DNA of 64,000 bases from CAVSIS01 sp963814875 (GTDB lineage Bacteria > Acidobacteriota > Thermoanaerobaculia > Thermoanaerobaculales > Sulfomarinibacteraceae), in contig CAWFFJ010000018.1 of the NCBI GenBank assembly GCA_963814875.1, positions 248,001-312,000 on the forward strand, in the 5' to 3' direction. Shown here one piece after another: positions 1-9,176 of the stretch. The position numbers and the translations under genes are program-made. The first letter of the stretch is position 1. The number at the start of each line of letters is the position of its first letter. The notes under the pieces are model-generated. The model made no database searches and had not been told where the DNA came from. It was given only the letters and a program-made list of their open reading frames with translations.

Positions 1-1860
1 GGGGCTCGACCCCTGCCCGCCGTTCGCTGCCCATGACAGCGTGACCTGCGGCGCAGCGGATGCGAGCTGGCCGAAGAGGTACCGTTCCTCGACGTGCCCG
101 CGAGCCTTGATCGGCACCTCCGGCAGCACAACGGCGAGACGAGCCCGGACACCGTCGGGCAGCAACGGGTCCTCTACTACCCGCCGCGGAAAGGCGTCGC
201 GCTGCATCCCGACCACGAAGAGGTGTTCGAAGGTCCGCGCCCTCGCCTCCATCGCACCCAGGACCTGCACTCCGCCGCCGCGGCCACCCACCACGATGCT
301 GCCCAGCTCACGTGTGACCTCGGCGAACGCTCTCGCCCACTCCGGTCTCGACACCGCTCCGAGCGGTGCGAGGCCGGCGGCGCATGCCTCCAACGCCTCG
401 TGCAGTGCGGTCTCGGGCCCTGCCGGCCAGCCCCCTTGACACTCGAGCAGCCGCGCGGTCTGGATCGCGTGCACCGACGGCCGTGCGCTCTCGGGCCAGC
501 GAGTCAGGAGGTCGACCGCCGCTCGCGCGCCGTCCCGCTGGGCCGCGAGCTGCCCGGCCGGGACTCGCAGCGGCTCGACGCCCGACTCGTCGCCCTCGTC
601 GTCGGGCTCGGTTGCGACGCCCAGAGGCAGGCGTACCCCTTGACGGGGTGGCTCGAGCCCGGCAAGGTCGATGAGACGGCTCGCTCCGAGCACGCGCAGC
701 GCCGCGGCAACCTCGAACGAGGCGTCGAGACCCGACACGGCTTCGCGCCAGCGGTCCACCGTCGCGTCCTTGCCCGCCGCGAGCACCGCCAGCAACCCTC
801 CCAACCGGACGCGCAGGCCGCCGCCGGGCGCAGCCAGCGACACCCCCGAGAACGGCACTCCGAGGCGGTCCAGGTGGCGCGCCAGAAGTGTCAGCCGAGT
901 CTCGATCCCGCGAGCGACGATCCCGATCCGCTCCGGCTCGACACCGTCGTCGATCAGGCGTCCGGCCCGCTCGGCGACCTCGCGCGCCTCCGCCTCGGCG
1001 TCCGCAGCCTCGAGGAGCTCGAGATGGCGCGGGGTGACGGAAACCGCCGACCTCTCGACGTGCGTCACCCGCGACAGCCGGTCGACGAGTCGGCCCGCGA
1101 AGGCGCCCGCATCGTCGCCCGACGCATCCGGCGGCAGGTCCACGATCACGACCGCGCCACCCCCACGCACGAGGGCCTCGACCAGCTCGCCCGCCGCTCC
1201 CGTGGTCTCGGCGAAGCCGTGGACCACCACGGCGCGGGCCGGCAGCACGGCACCACGGTCGAGAGCCTCGGCGGCACGCACGAGGGCTCGCGAGGCGAGG
1301 TCGACGCCGAGCTCGTTGGCCGCCACCGCGACCCGCGCGGCGATCCGGACCACCGCCCGGGACCGCTCGACGACCACCGCCCGCAGCTCACGCGCTGCAC
1401 CCGTCGACAGCAGCTCGAGCCCGGCCTCGGACTGCTCGGGGCCGAGCCCGGCATCGAGCAGGTCCCGTACCGACGCCACCACGGCCGAGAAGGGGTCGGC
1501 GAAGCCTGCCAGGCTGGAGGCCAGCTCCGGTTCCTCCGCGGCGAACCGTCGCGTGAGCACCCCGAGCACGGCATCGGCCGAGCGCACCGGAGCCCCGCTG
1601 CGTGCGAGCACGCCGCGCGCAAGCCCGGCCAGGGTTTCGACCAGCACGCCGGCGACAGGACGCCCTCCGGCAGCGAGCCGGGCCGCGACGTGCAGGCGCA
1701 GGCTGCGGGAGGGGACGATCACCCGCACAGGCTCCCGAAGGTCCTCGAGACTCCTGGCCCGAAGCGCCTCGAGCGCCCCGAGGAGCTCCTGCTCCGCGGC
1801 CCGCGGACCCGCGGCGGTGATTAGACGCGACGGCGGTTTTCGGACCATCGTGGAGGGCAT
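1..1860 (-). CDS. AddB/RecB-like helicase-nuclease protein (N-terminal part, cut by window edge)
   Basis: An uninterrupted frame runs from ATG at 1860 (or ATG 1848, in frame) to base 1, giving 616-620 residues without a stop; the C-terminus lies outside. Near the visible end is the segment GAMEARARTFEHLFVVGMQR, followed by DAFPRR and EDPLLPDGVR. This pattern is typical of UvrD-like C-terminal regions in AddB and related PD-(D/E)XK proteins. The opening VIVPSRSLRLHVAARLAA resembles the N-terminal strand of AddB, where the helicase motifs are degenerate. The expected role is double-strand break processing as a partner of an AddA/RecB-type helicase. The nuclease domain and any addA-like neighbour would lie to the left. 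No good ribosome site is visible before either start, and an in-frame stop lies 24 bases upstream of 1860. Family call fairly sure, exact subfamily not. Confidence 0.7.
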   Translation of the reverse strand, partial: MPSTMVRKPPSRLITAAGPRAAEQELLGALEALRARSLEDLREPVRVIVPSRSLRLHVAARLAAGGRPVAGVLVETLAGLARGVLARSGAPVRSADAVLGVLTRRFAAEEPELASSLAGFADPFSAVVASVRDLLDAGLGPEQSEAGLELLSTGAARELRAVVVERSRAVVRIAARVAVAANELGVDLASRALVRAAEALDRGAVLPARAVVVHGFAETTGAAGELVEALVRGGGAVVIVDLPPDASGDDAGAFAGRLVDRLSRVTHVERSAVSVTPRHLELLEAADAEAEAREVAERAGRLIDDGVEPERIGIVARGIETRLTLLARHLDRLGVPFSGVSLAAPGGGLRVRLGGLLAVLAAGKDATVDRWREAVSGLDASFEVAAALRVLGASRLIDLAGLEPPRQGVRLPLGVATEPDDEGDESGVEPLRVPAGQLAAQRDGARAAVDLLTRWPESARPSVHAIQTARLLECQGGWPAGPETALHEALEACAAGLAPLGAVSRPEWARAFAEVTRELGSIVVGGRGGGVQVLGAMEARARTFEHLFVVGMQRDAFPRRVVEDPLLPDGVRARLAVVLPEVPIKARGHVEERYLFGQLASAAPQVTLSWAANGGQGSSP

Positions 1861-1977
1861 CGCATCATCGTCGGAGGTCCGGTGTCAAGCATGCCGGCGT
1901 CTCACGCTCGGTACCGAAAGGCGATCGGAACGTGCGTACCCTGTACGATACCGGATACGACGACCTGGGGAGGTGCG

Positions 1978-2454
1978 ATGGCTGCTGCAAACCCGGTTCT
2001 GGATCGCTGGCGGTCGCTCGGGGGCAGCGCCCTCGGCCGCCTGGTTTTTAGCCGCGCAGTGGGTTGGATGGCGCCTTACTCGGCGACAATCGGCGCGCGG
2101 GTCGAGGTGCTCGAGCCCGGCCATGCGCGTATCGAGATGCGCGATCGGCGCCGGGTGCGCAACCACCTGCGGTCCATCCACGCAGCCGCGATGATGAACC
2201 TCGCCGAGCTGACCGGCGGCCTGCTCGCGACTACCTCTATGCCCGACGGTGCCCGTATGATCGTCACCGGCCTCTCGATCGAGTTCCTCAAGAAAGCGCG
2301 CGGACGGATCGTGGCCGAAGGTCGCTGCGACGTCCCTCAGCGGCCGGACCACGGTGAGCTCCCGGTGGAGGTGGTCCTTCGCGATGCGGCCGGCGACACG
2401 GTTGCCCGTGCCGCCTTCACCGCCCTCGTTGGACCGGTCCCCAGCTCACGCTGA
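1978..2454 (+). CDS. DUF4442 / YiiD-like hotdog-fold thioesterase family protein
   Basis: 158 residues starting at ATG 1978, with GGGGAGG about five bases upstream deciding the start. The frame is open further upstream to a GTG at 1882, but that stretch lacks a ribosome site. The sequence has hotdog-fold features: a central helix region with HLRSIHAAAMMNLAE, in which the Asn and Glu of MNLAE sit where DUF4442/PaaI-like thioesterases carry their active-site helix, followed by strands such as MIVTGLSIEFLKKARG and a closing VARAAFTALV strand. The substrate is unknown; the family is often guessed to act on acyl-CoA. It stands alone, divergent from the nuclease gene and convergent with the DUF2231 gene (36 bases between stops). 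Confidence 0.75.
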   Translation: MAAANPVLDRWRSLGGSALGRLVFSRAVGWMAPYSATIGARVEVLEPGHARIEMRDRRRVRNHLRSIHAAAMMNLAELTGGLLATTSMPDGARMIVTGLSIEFLKKARGRIVAEGRCDVPQRPDHGELPVEVVLRDAAGDTVARAAFTALVGPVPSSR

Positions 2455-2490
2455 GCCTCATCCGAGAGTCTCGGTACACGGCGCCCCCGC

Positions 2491-3048
2491 TCAGTCGTCG
2501 TCGGACACGAGACCGCCGGCACCGCCGAGGGAGGCCTGGGGGGCCGCGGTCGAGGCATCGAGCGGGAGCATGACGTGGACCCCGTGCTCGTGCACCAGGA
2601 GACCGCCATGGTGGGCGGTGTTGGCGAGCAGCACGCTGCCCGCCATGAAGGCGCCGAGAAACACGACCTGGGCGCCCACGGTGACCGCTGCGGGTATCCG
2701 GCGCGGAACCCACGCGTGCGCTGCGAGCAGGGCCGCGAACACCACAGTCAGCCCGGTGAAGACCGCCCGTGTAGTTTCGGCCAGCTCCTCGTGCTGCTCG
2801 ATCGCCGCGTTGATGACCGGGGTGCGGTCGGCGAGCTCGGCGGAGGCCTCACCGGTGGCAACCGCGACCCAGGTCCCGGCCGTGCCCAGGACCATCAGCG
2901 CCAGGGCCACCGTGGACAGGGTCATGGCGCTGCGGCGGACGAGCAGGCCAGCAGCCACGAACAGCGGCGCGACCAGGAGCAACGCGATGGGAAAGTGGAC
3001 GATCAGCGGATGCAGGGCGTCCCAGTCTGGAATCGGGGGCAGGCTCAT
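2491..3048 (-). CDS. DUF2231 integral membrane protein
   Basis: 185 residues. The N-terminal HPLIVHFPIALLLVAP is the hallmark of DUF2231 membrane proteins. Four hydrophobic helices are visible (about residues 15-35, 42-65, 95-115 and 122-142), with a His-rich segment (HHGGLLVHEHGVHVM) after the last, which could bind metal or haem. The ATG at 3048 follows GGAGGAG. The gene lies 104 bases downstream of the rubrerythrin gene on the same strand and may be read from the same sigma-54 promoter. DUF2231 proteins have no settled biochemical role; some are predicted to be cytochrome- or redox-associated, which would fit a rubrerythrin neighbour, but that is inference. Confidence 0.8.
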   Translation of the reverse strand: MSLPPIPDWDALHPLIVHFPIALLLVAPLFVAAGLLVRRSAMTLSTVALALMVLGTAGTWVAVATGEASAELADRTPVINAAIEQHEELAETTRAVFTGLTVVFAALLAAHAWVPRRIPAAVTVGAQVVFLGAFMAGSVLLANTAHHGGLLVHEHGVHVMLPLDASTAAPQASLGGAGGLVSDDD

Positions 3049-3152
3049 GGCTCCTCCTCGGAGTGTCGTCGGCCAGGGTCGCGATTGGGAGGATCAGGCC
3101 GGTCGACGGCGCCGGCCGCCGCGCAGACCGCGGCGACCGGCCCGGACCGGGG

Positions 3153-3803
3153 TCAGCTCACGGAGATGAACTTCTCGTTCGGGGTGAAGCAGACCGGGCA
3201 CTTCTCTCCGTCGAGGCTGGTCACGGTGCGGCCGCACTCCGGGCAGACCTTGAGCTCGAGCGGATCGCCGGTCATCGTGTCGAGATTGGCCAATGCCTGA
3301 GTGTAGAGCTCGGCGTGTCCGCCCTCAGCCTCCTTGGCGAAGTTGAACGAACGCAGCGCGTCCTTCTGGCGCTCCTTCTTGGCGGTCGCGAGAAACTCCG
3401 GGTACATCGTGTCGCGCTCGTAGGACTCGCCGTCGATGGCGGCACGAAGGTTCTCGGCGGTGCTCTTCACCACCGGGGTCTCGATGGTCGCCGTCGGCTC
3501 GGCACCGAGGGTGCCAATCACCTGAGCATGGTTGTTGGCGTGAATGCTCTCCGCGCGAGCGGCAGCGCGGAAGATGCTCGCGACCTTGGTGTAGCCTTCC
3601 TGGTCCGCCTTCTCGGCAAACGCCAGGTAGCGGGCGTGGGCGTTCGACTCACCGTTGAAGGCCTCCTGCAGGTTGGCCAATGTTCCGGCGGCCGGGGCGG
3701 TGGCAGCCTGGGAGACTCCCGCGGTCCAGCCAAGGATCGCGAGACCGACGAGCACGGCCCCGGTCAGGGTGAGGGTCTTCGGGTTGCTGAAACGATGCGA
3801 CAT
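3153..3803 (-). CDS. Rubrerythrin family protein with N-terminal export signal
   Basis: 216 residues from ATG 3803, preceded by AAGGAGGACACC, a clear ribosome site; the frame is open further upstream without one. Residues 1-33 look like a Sec signal peptide (basic start, core TGAVLVGLAILGWTAG, cleavage near SQA). The mature part holds a ferritin-like di-iron helical bundle with ESNAHARYL and, after the midpoint, GESYERDTMYPEF and EGGHAELY supplying Glu/His ligands. It ends in a rubredoxin-like module with two CxxC pairs (CPECG and CPVCF). Rubrerythrins reduce peroxides using electrons from rubredoxin-type donors. Most are cytoplasmic, so an apparent export signal is notable. The gene has its own sigma-54-type promoter and sits downstream of an NtrC-type regulator gene. 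Confidence 0.88.
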   Translation of the reverse strand: MSHRFSNPKTLTLTGAVLVGLAILGWTAGVSQAATAPAAGTLANLQEAFNGESNAHARYLAFAEKADQEGYTKVASIFRAAARAESIHANNHAQVIGTLGAEPTATIETPVVKSTAENLRAAIDGESYERDTMYPEFLATAKKERQKDALRSFNFAKEAEGGHAELYTQALANLDTMTGDPLELKVCPECGRTVTSLDGEKCPVCFTPNEKFISVS

Positions 3804-3872
3804 GGTGTCCTCCTTGTGATTCGCGACCGGCGGTCGTCCAGGGGCGCCGCGGTCATGCGACGCTGATTTGAA

Positions 3873-3889
3873 TACAAGTCTCGTGCCAA
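3873..3889 (-). promoter_or_regulatory. Sigma-54 (RpoN) promoter of the rubrerythrin gene
   Basis: On the minus strand the sequence TTGGCACGAGACTTGTA matches the sigma-54 consensus YTGGCACGRNNNTTGCW at every constrained position but one (T for C in the -12 element). The GG and the -12 TTG are correctly spaced. Transcription should begin near 3862, leaving an untranslated leader of about 60 bases before ATG 3803. The next gene upstream encodes a sigma-54-dependent activator. Confidence 0.72.
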
Positions 3890-3930
3890 GTGCTAAGCTA
3901 TTGATTCTTCGAAGCCTCGTTCGTCGTTGG

Positions 3931-3978
3931 GTGCGCAAGAGCTGCGCACGTTCGGCTCCGCCGAGCAGATCTTGCGCA
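3931..3978. promoter_or_regulatory. Inverted repeat upstream of the sigma-54 promoter: possible activator site
   Basis: GTGCGCA (3931-3937) and TGCGCAC (3943-3949) form a perfect 7-base inverted repeat around AGAGC. A further TTGCGCA half-site lies at 3972-3978. They are 42-60 and about 84-89 bases upstream of the -24 element, where enhancer-binding proteins of the NtrC class often bind. The same palindrome is directly downstream of the regulator gene's stop (3991) and could instead be its terminator stem, although no T-run follows. Confidence 0.4.
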
Positions 3979-3990
3979 GCGAGACGAGTC

Positions 3991-5339
<1,349 letters not shown>

Positions 5340-5343
<4 letters not shown>

Positions 5344-6767
5344 GCGGCCCCTCCTTCGGCGGCGAGCGCGATCCCGCCGAGCGCAACTTCGGTGCCGACG
5401 CCATCTGCCAGGGGGGAGCGAATCGCAACCGTCCAGCCGTGCATCTCGGCCAGTCGTCCGACAATCGCGAGCCCGAGTCCGTGCCCCCCTTCGCGACCGG
5501 TGACATAGGGTCGGAAGAGGTGAGCTCGCAGCTCCTGCGGGATGCCGGAGCCCTGGTCCACGACCCGGACGATCGCCCCGTGCGACCCGCGCTCGACACG
5601 GACCGTCACCACCGTCCCGGCGGATGACGCGTGGAGGCTGTTGAGCAGCAGGTTGACCAGAATCTGCTTGAGCATGTCGATATCCGCCCGCACCGACAGC
5701 TCCTCACCCGCAACCGTCAGCACCACGCCCGCACCGGCATACTCGGGTTTGAGGAGCTCGGCCACGCGGCGGACCAGCGCGCCGGCGTCGACCGCCTCCA
5801 GTCTTGGCGTACGGGTCGATGCGTAGGCCATGAAGTCGCCGAGACGCGCGACTGCGGTGTCGACCTCCTCGAGGATCGACTCGGCCTTCGCGCGGGCCTT
5901 GCTGGGGACCGACGGGTCCGAGGCAACCTGCTGAGCAAGCCCCCTGATCAGTCCGAGCGGGTTCTTGGTCTCGTGGGCGAGGCCGGCGGCCGCCTGCCCG
6001 AGCTCACCGAGGTGCTCGGTGCGGACCCGCTCGCTGTCGAGGCGGGCGGCGAGCAGTCGGTTGCGGATCGACTGCGCCCATGCGAGGACGAGGGTCGCGA
6101 TGCACAGGGTGCCGATCAGGGCCGTCATCCACAGTCGGGCCGTCGCATTTGCGACGTGACGGTAGTACGGCTCGGCGTCGATGCCGAGGGCCAGGAGCTG
6201 GTCGCGGCCATCCAGGTCGAGCTCGCTCGCGCTGCGTTCACCGTCGCCGAGCCAGTCGAAGTCCGGGTAACGGTGTCGCAGCGGCAGCGGGGAGTTCTGC
6301 AGGCGGACGTCCTCCCAGTGGACGAACAACGGCCCCTCGAGCCGGGCGCCATGCGTCCCTTCGAGATCCAGATGCTGCGGCGCGGGACCCGAAACGATCT
6401 CCGGCCTTCCCTCGACCAGAAGCACGATGAACGCCACATCGGTGGTCTCGACCACGTTGTCGAAGATCGCGTGGACCCGGTCCCGCGCCAGATGACCTCG
6501 GCGCACCTGAGCCTGAATGCTGGCCTCAATGGTGTCGGCGACCTCGTGTGCCGCCTGACGCACCTCGCGCAACCCGAGCTCGTGCGCCCGGGCTCGCTCG
6601 TCCAGGGTCCACCCAGCGAGCAGGACCAACAGACCAAAGCCGGCGAGCAGCGGCAGGCGGATGATCGCCAGGGTCGAGCCCTGACGCCCGTCCGAGCCGG
6701 CCTCCCCGATGGTTCCCTGCTGCCGCTCGGGACCAGCACTCAGCGAACGGTGATCGGCGGCATCCAC
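5340..6767 (-). CDS. Membrane sensor histidine kinase paired with the NtrC-type regulator
   Basis: About 475 residues from GTG 6767, chosen because it is the start nearest to the end of sppA (28-base overlap) that still includes the first membrane helix; no ribosome site is clear, so the start is uncertain. Helix 1 is near 31-53, an extracytoplasmic sensor region of about 155 residues follows, and helix 2 is near 212-230. The kinase core has an H-box with H265 in LAHETKNPLGLIRG and an ATPase domain ending in DQGSGIP and GGHGLGLAIV (N, G1 and G2 boxes). The sensor region has no domain I recognise, so the signal is unknown. The set resembles AtoS/ZraS-type two-component systems controlling sigma-54 promoters. 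Confidence 0.9.
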
Positions 6768-8470
6768 GCAACACCCGGTAGCGGAAGCTCGCCGGTCGCG
6801 AGCGCGGTCGCGACCATAGAGGCCGCCTGATCGATGGCGCTGCCGTTGTCGCGGCCACGCTCCAGAAGGCGCTCCCACAGCGGTACGGGCTTGGGAAAAT
6901 CGACCAGCTCGACCTCTGTCGTCGGATCGAGCCCGGCCAAACGCTTGGCCTCGTCGAGCGCCACGTCGAACCCGCCGAGTGCGTCGACCAGGCCCTTGTC
7001 CAACGCCTGCGCGCCGGTGAAGACCCGACCACTGCCGACCTCGTCGACCGCTGGGACGCTCATGCCGCGCGACGCTGCGACGCGCTCGAGGAAGCTGCTA
7101 TAGATGCGGTCGAGCTGGCGGTTGATGACCGCTCGCTGGGCGTCGGTCCAGTCCTCCAGGCTGCCGTACAGGTCGGCGTTCGCGCCACGGTCGATGCGCC
7201 CGAAGTTGACGCCCAGCCGATCGGAAAACAGCTCGTCCATGTTGAGGTGACCGGCAAAGACGCCGATTGACGCGGTCAGGGTCGACGGGTCGGCGACGAT
7301 CTTCTTGGCGCCACAGGCGATCCAGTAGCCGCCCGAGCCCGCGACGTTGGACATCGAGACCACCACCGGCAGGCTCTCGGCGGTCCGCGCCATCTCCTGG
7401 CGGATGATCTCCGAGGCCACCGCACTGCCACCGGGGGAGTCGATGCGGAACACGACCGCCTTGATGCCCGAAGCATCGCGCACGTCCCGCCACGCCTTGG
7501 CCATCGTCTCCGAGCCCATCACCTCGTCGCCGAGCAGGGGGTTGAAGCTGCGTCCGCTGCGCCCACGCAGGATCGTCCCGGTTGCGGTGACGACGGCAAT
7601 CCTCGGTCCGGACGTCCGGCTCTCCACCTTGTCGGCGTAGTTCGCCACGCCGATTGCCTTGACCTCTCCGTTGTCGCGGTCTTTCAGGCGGGCGACGAAG
7701 TCCGACCAGTCCTCGAGTCGATCGACGAGCTTTGCGTCCACCGCCTCCTGGCCGAGGAACGGCGCCCGGTCGATGAGATCCCGGACCTCAGCCGGCTCCA
7801 GACCACGCCCCGCTGCGACGCCGGTCACGAGCTGGTCCATGAGGGAGTCGACCAGCCACCCGGTCATCTCCCGATCCTCCGGGGTGAAGCCGCGCTCGGT
7901 GTAGAAGAAGCGCGCGGTCTTGTAGGCCCCGCGGCCGGGAAACTCCGGCCGGATGCCGAGCTTGTCGAGGGTGCCGCGAATGAACGGGACCCGCGCCGAG
8001 AGGCCGACCAGGTTGACGTCGCCCATCGGGTTCATGGAGATCTCGTCGCAGGCCGAAGCGAGGAAGTACTCCCCGTTCCCGGGCGCGAACTCCCCGGCCG
8101 TGTCCATGTAGGCCGCCGTCCACTTGCCGGCAGCACGCACCTTGCCGAGCAGCGCGCGGATCTCCTCCCCGGGCGCCAGCCCGAGCGAGCCGTCGATGCG
8201 CAGCCGCACTCCGACGACCCGCGCATCGTCCGCCGCCGCGACCAACGCCGCGCGCAGATCCCGCAGCCCGAAAGACGGACCACCCTGCAGCTGAGCGAAC
8301 GGGTCGTCGGGCACGATCTCCGGCAGCGGCCCGGTGACGTGCACGGCAAGCACGAAGCGACCCGGTAGCGGAGGCGAGGAGATCCCGCGCACGAGAAGGG
8401 CGCCGATCAAGAGCAGCGCCAACACCACCAGACACCCGAGCCCGAGGAACCAGGACCTCCCGCGAGACAT
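6740..8470 (-). CDS. sppA: Signal peptide peptidase SppA, long (67K) form
   Basis: 576 residues from ATG 8470 with GGGGAGG upstream. An N-terminal membrane anchor (about 6-28) is followed by two tandem peptidase domains, as in the long E. coli-type enzyme. The catalytic Lys is in GAYKTA (K184) and the nucleophile is the Ser of NVAGSGGYW (S379). The FRIDSPGGSA and ASIGVFAGHLN segments are family signatures. The enzyme degrades leftover signal peptides in the membrane. It is the first gene of a minus-strand run; its 3' end overlaps the histidine kinase start, which suggests co-transcription of a protease with an envelope-type two-component system. Confidence 0.92.
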   Translation of the reverse strand: MSRGRSWFLGLGCLVVLALLLIGALLVRGISSPPLPGRFVLAVHVTGPLPEIVPDDPFAQLQGGPSFGLRDLRAALVAAADDARVVGVRLRIDGSLGLAPGEEIRALLGKVRAAGKWTAAYMDTAGEFAPGNGEYFLASACDEISMNPMGDVNLVGLSARVPFIRGTLDKLGIRPEFPGRGAYKTARFFYTERGFTPEDREMTGWLVDSLMDQLVTGVAAGRGLEPAEVRDLIDRAPFLGQEAVDAKLVDRLEDWSDFVARLKDRDNGEVKAIGVANYADKVESRTSGPRIAVVTATGTILRGRSGRSFNPLLGDEVMGSETMAKAWRDVRDASGIKAVVFRIDSPGGSAVASEIIRQEMARTAESLPVVVSMSNVAGSGGYWIACGAKKIVADPSTLTASIGVFAGHLNMDELFSDRLGVNFGRIDRGANADLYGSLEDWTDAQRAVINRQLDRIYSSFLERVAASRGMSVPAVDEVGSGRVFTGAQALDKGLVDALGGFDVALDEAKRLAGLDPTTEVELVDFPKPVPLWERLLERGRDNGSAIDQAASMVATALATGELPLPGVAWMPPITVR

Positions 8471-8591
8471 GCCGACCTCCCCTCGTACCAAGCCGTTTCC
8501 GTGACAGCAGTACCATACGCTAAGCCGTCCTCGAGACGAAAGAGGCGTCCCGTTCCGGCGCCCGTTAACAGGGAGATCGGAGGACCGTTGT

Positions 8592-9176
8592 ATGAGTGAC
8601 GAGCACGAGGAGGACGGTGTGCAGGCGACCATGCCCATCCACGACGACAACGCGGTTCCGGCAAGCTGGCTCGAGCACAGCTACCGCGAGCACGCCGCTG
8701 CGGTCTTCCGGGCGGCCTACCGCATCACCGGCAACCCCTCCGATGCGGAAGACGTTCTGCAGACGGTGTTCCTGCGTCTTTCGCGGCGTCTGGACACCCC
8801 ACCTGACCTGTCGCACGGCGCGGGCGCCTATCTGCGCCGCGCCGCGACCAACGCGGCTCTCGACGTCGTGACCTCGGCCCGCGCACGGACCACTGCCGCC
8901 CTCGAGGATCTCCCCGACCACCTCGCGGAGGATCCGTCCCCACGACCCGACGCCGTCCATGCCGGGCGGGACCTCGCGAAGCGTTTGCGCACCGCCCTGA
9001 CCAAGCTCAACCAGCGCGCAGCCGAGATGTTCGCCCTGCGCTACTTCGAGGATCTCGACAACGCCGCGATCGCGCGGCTCTACGACACCACTCCGGGCAC
9101 CGTGGCGGTCACTCTCCATCGTGCCCGCAGCCGTCTTGCCGACGAGCTGCGACCCTCCCTGGGAGGTCTCTCATGA
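8592..9176 (+). CDS. ECF-type RNA polymerase sigma factor
   Basis: 194 residues with a sigma-70 region 2 (about 30-95, including FRAAYRITGNPSDAEDVLQ, the typical core-binding helix) and a region 4 helix-turn-helix (about 130-185, with EMFALRYFEDLDNAAIARL and TVAVTLHRARSRL). No sigma region 3 or extra domain is present. The ATG follows GGGAGATCGGAGG. The stop overlaps the next start by four bases, and the next gene carries an anti-sigma-type zinc site, so the pair is probably sigma and anti-sigma. The gene diverges from sppA with 121 bases between them. Confidence 0.92.
   Translation: MSDEHEEDGVQATMPIHDDNAVPASWLEHSYREHAAAVFRAAYRITGNPSDAEDVLQTVFLRLSRRLDTPPDLSHGAGAYLRRAATNAALDVVTSARARTTAALEDLPDHLAEDPSPRPDAVHAGRDLAKRLRTALTKLNQRAAEMFALRYFEDLDNAAIARLYDTTPGTVAVTLHRARSRLADELRPSLGGLS

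Noticed and set aside
94..1824. Long open frames on the plus strand across the first 2 kb
   Set aside because: They are composition shadows of the minus-strand AddB-like gene: no ribosome site, low-complexity Arg/Pro-rich product, and the opposite frame gives clear family motifs.
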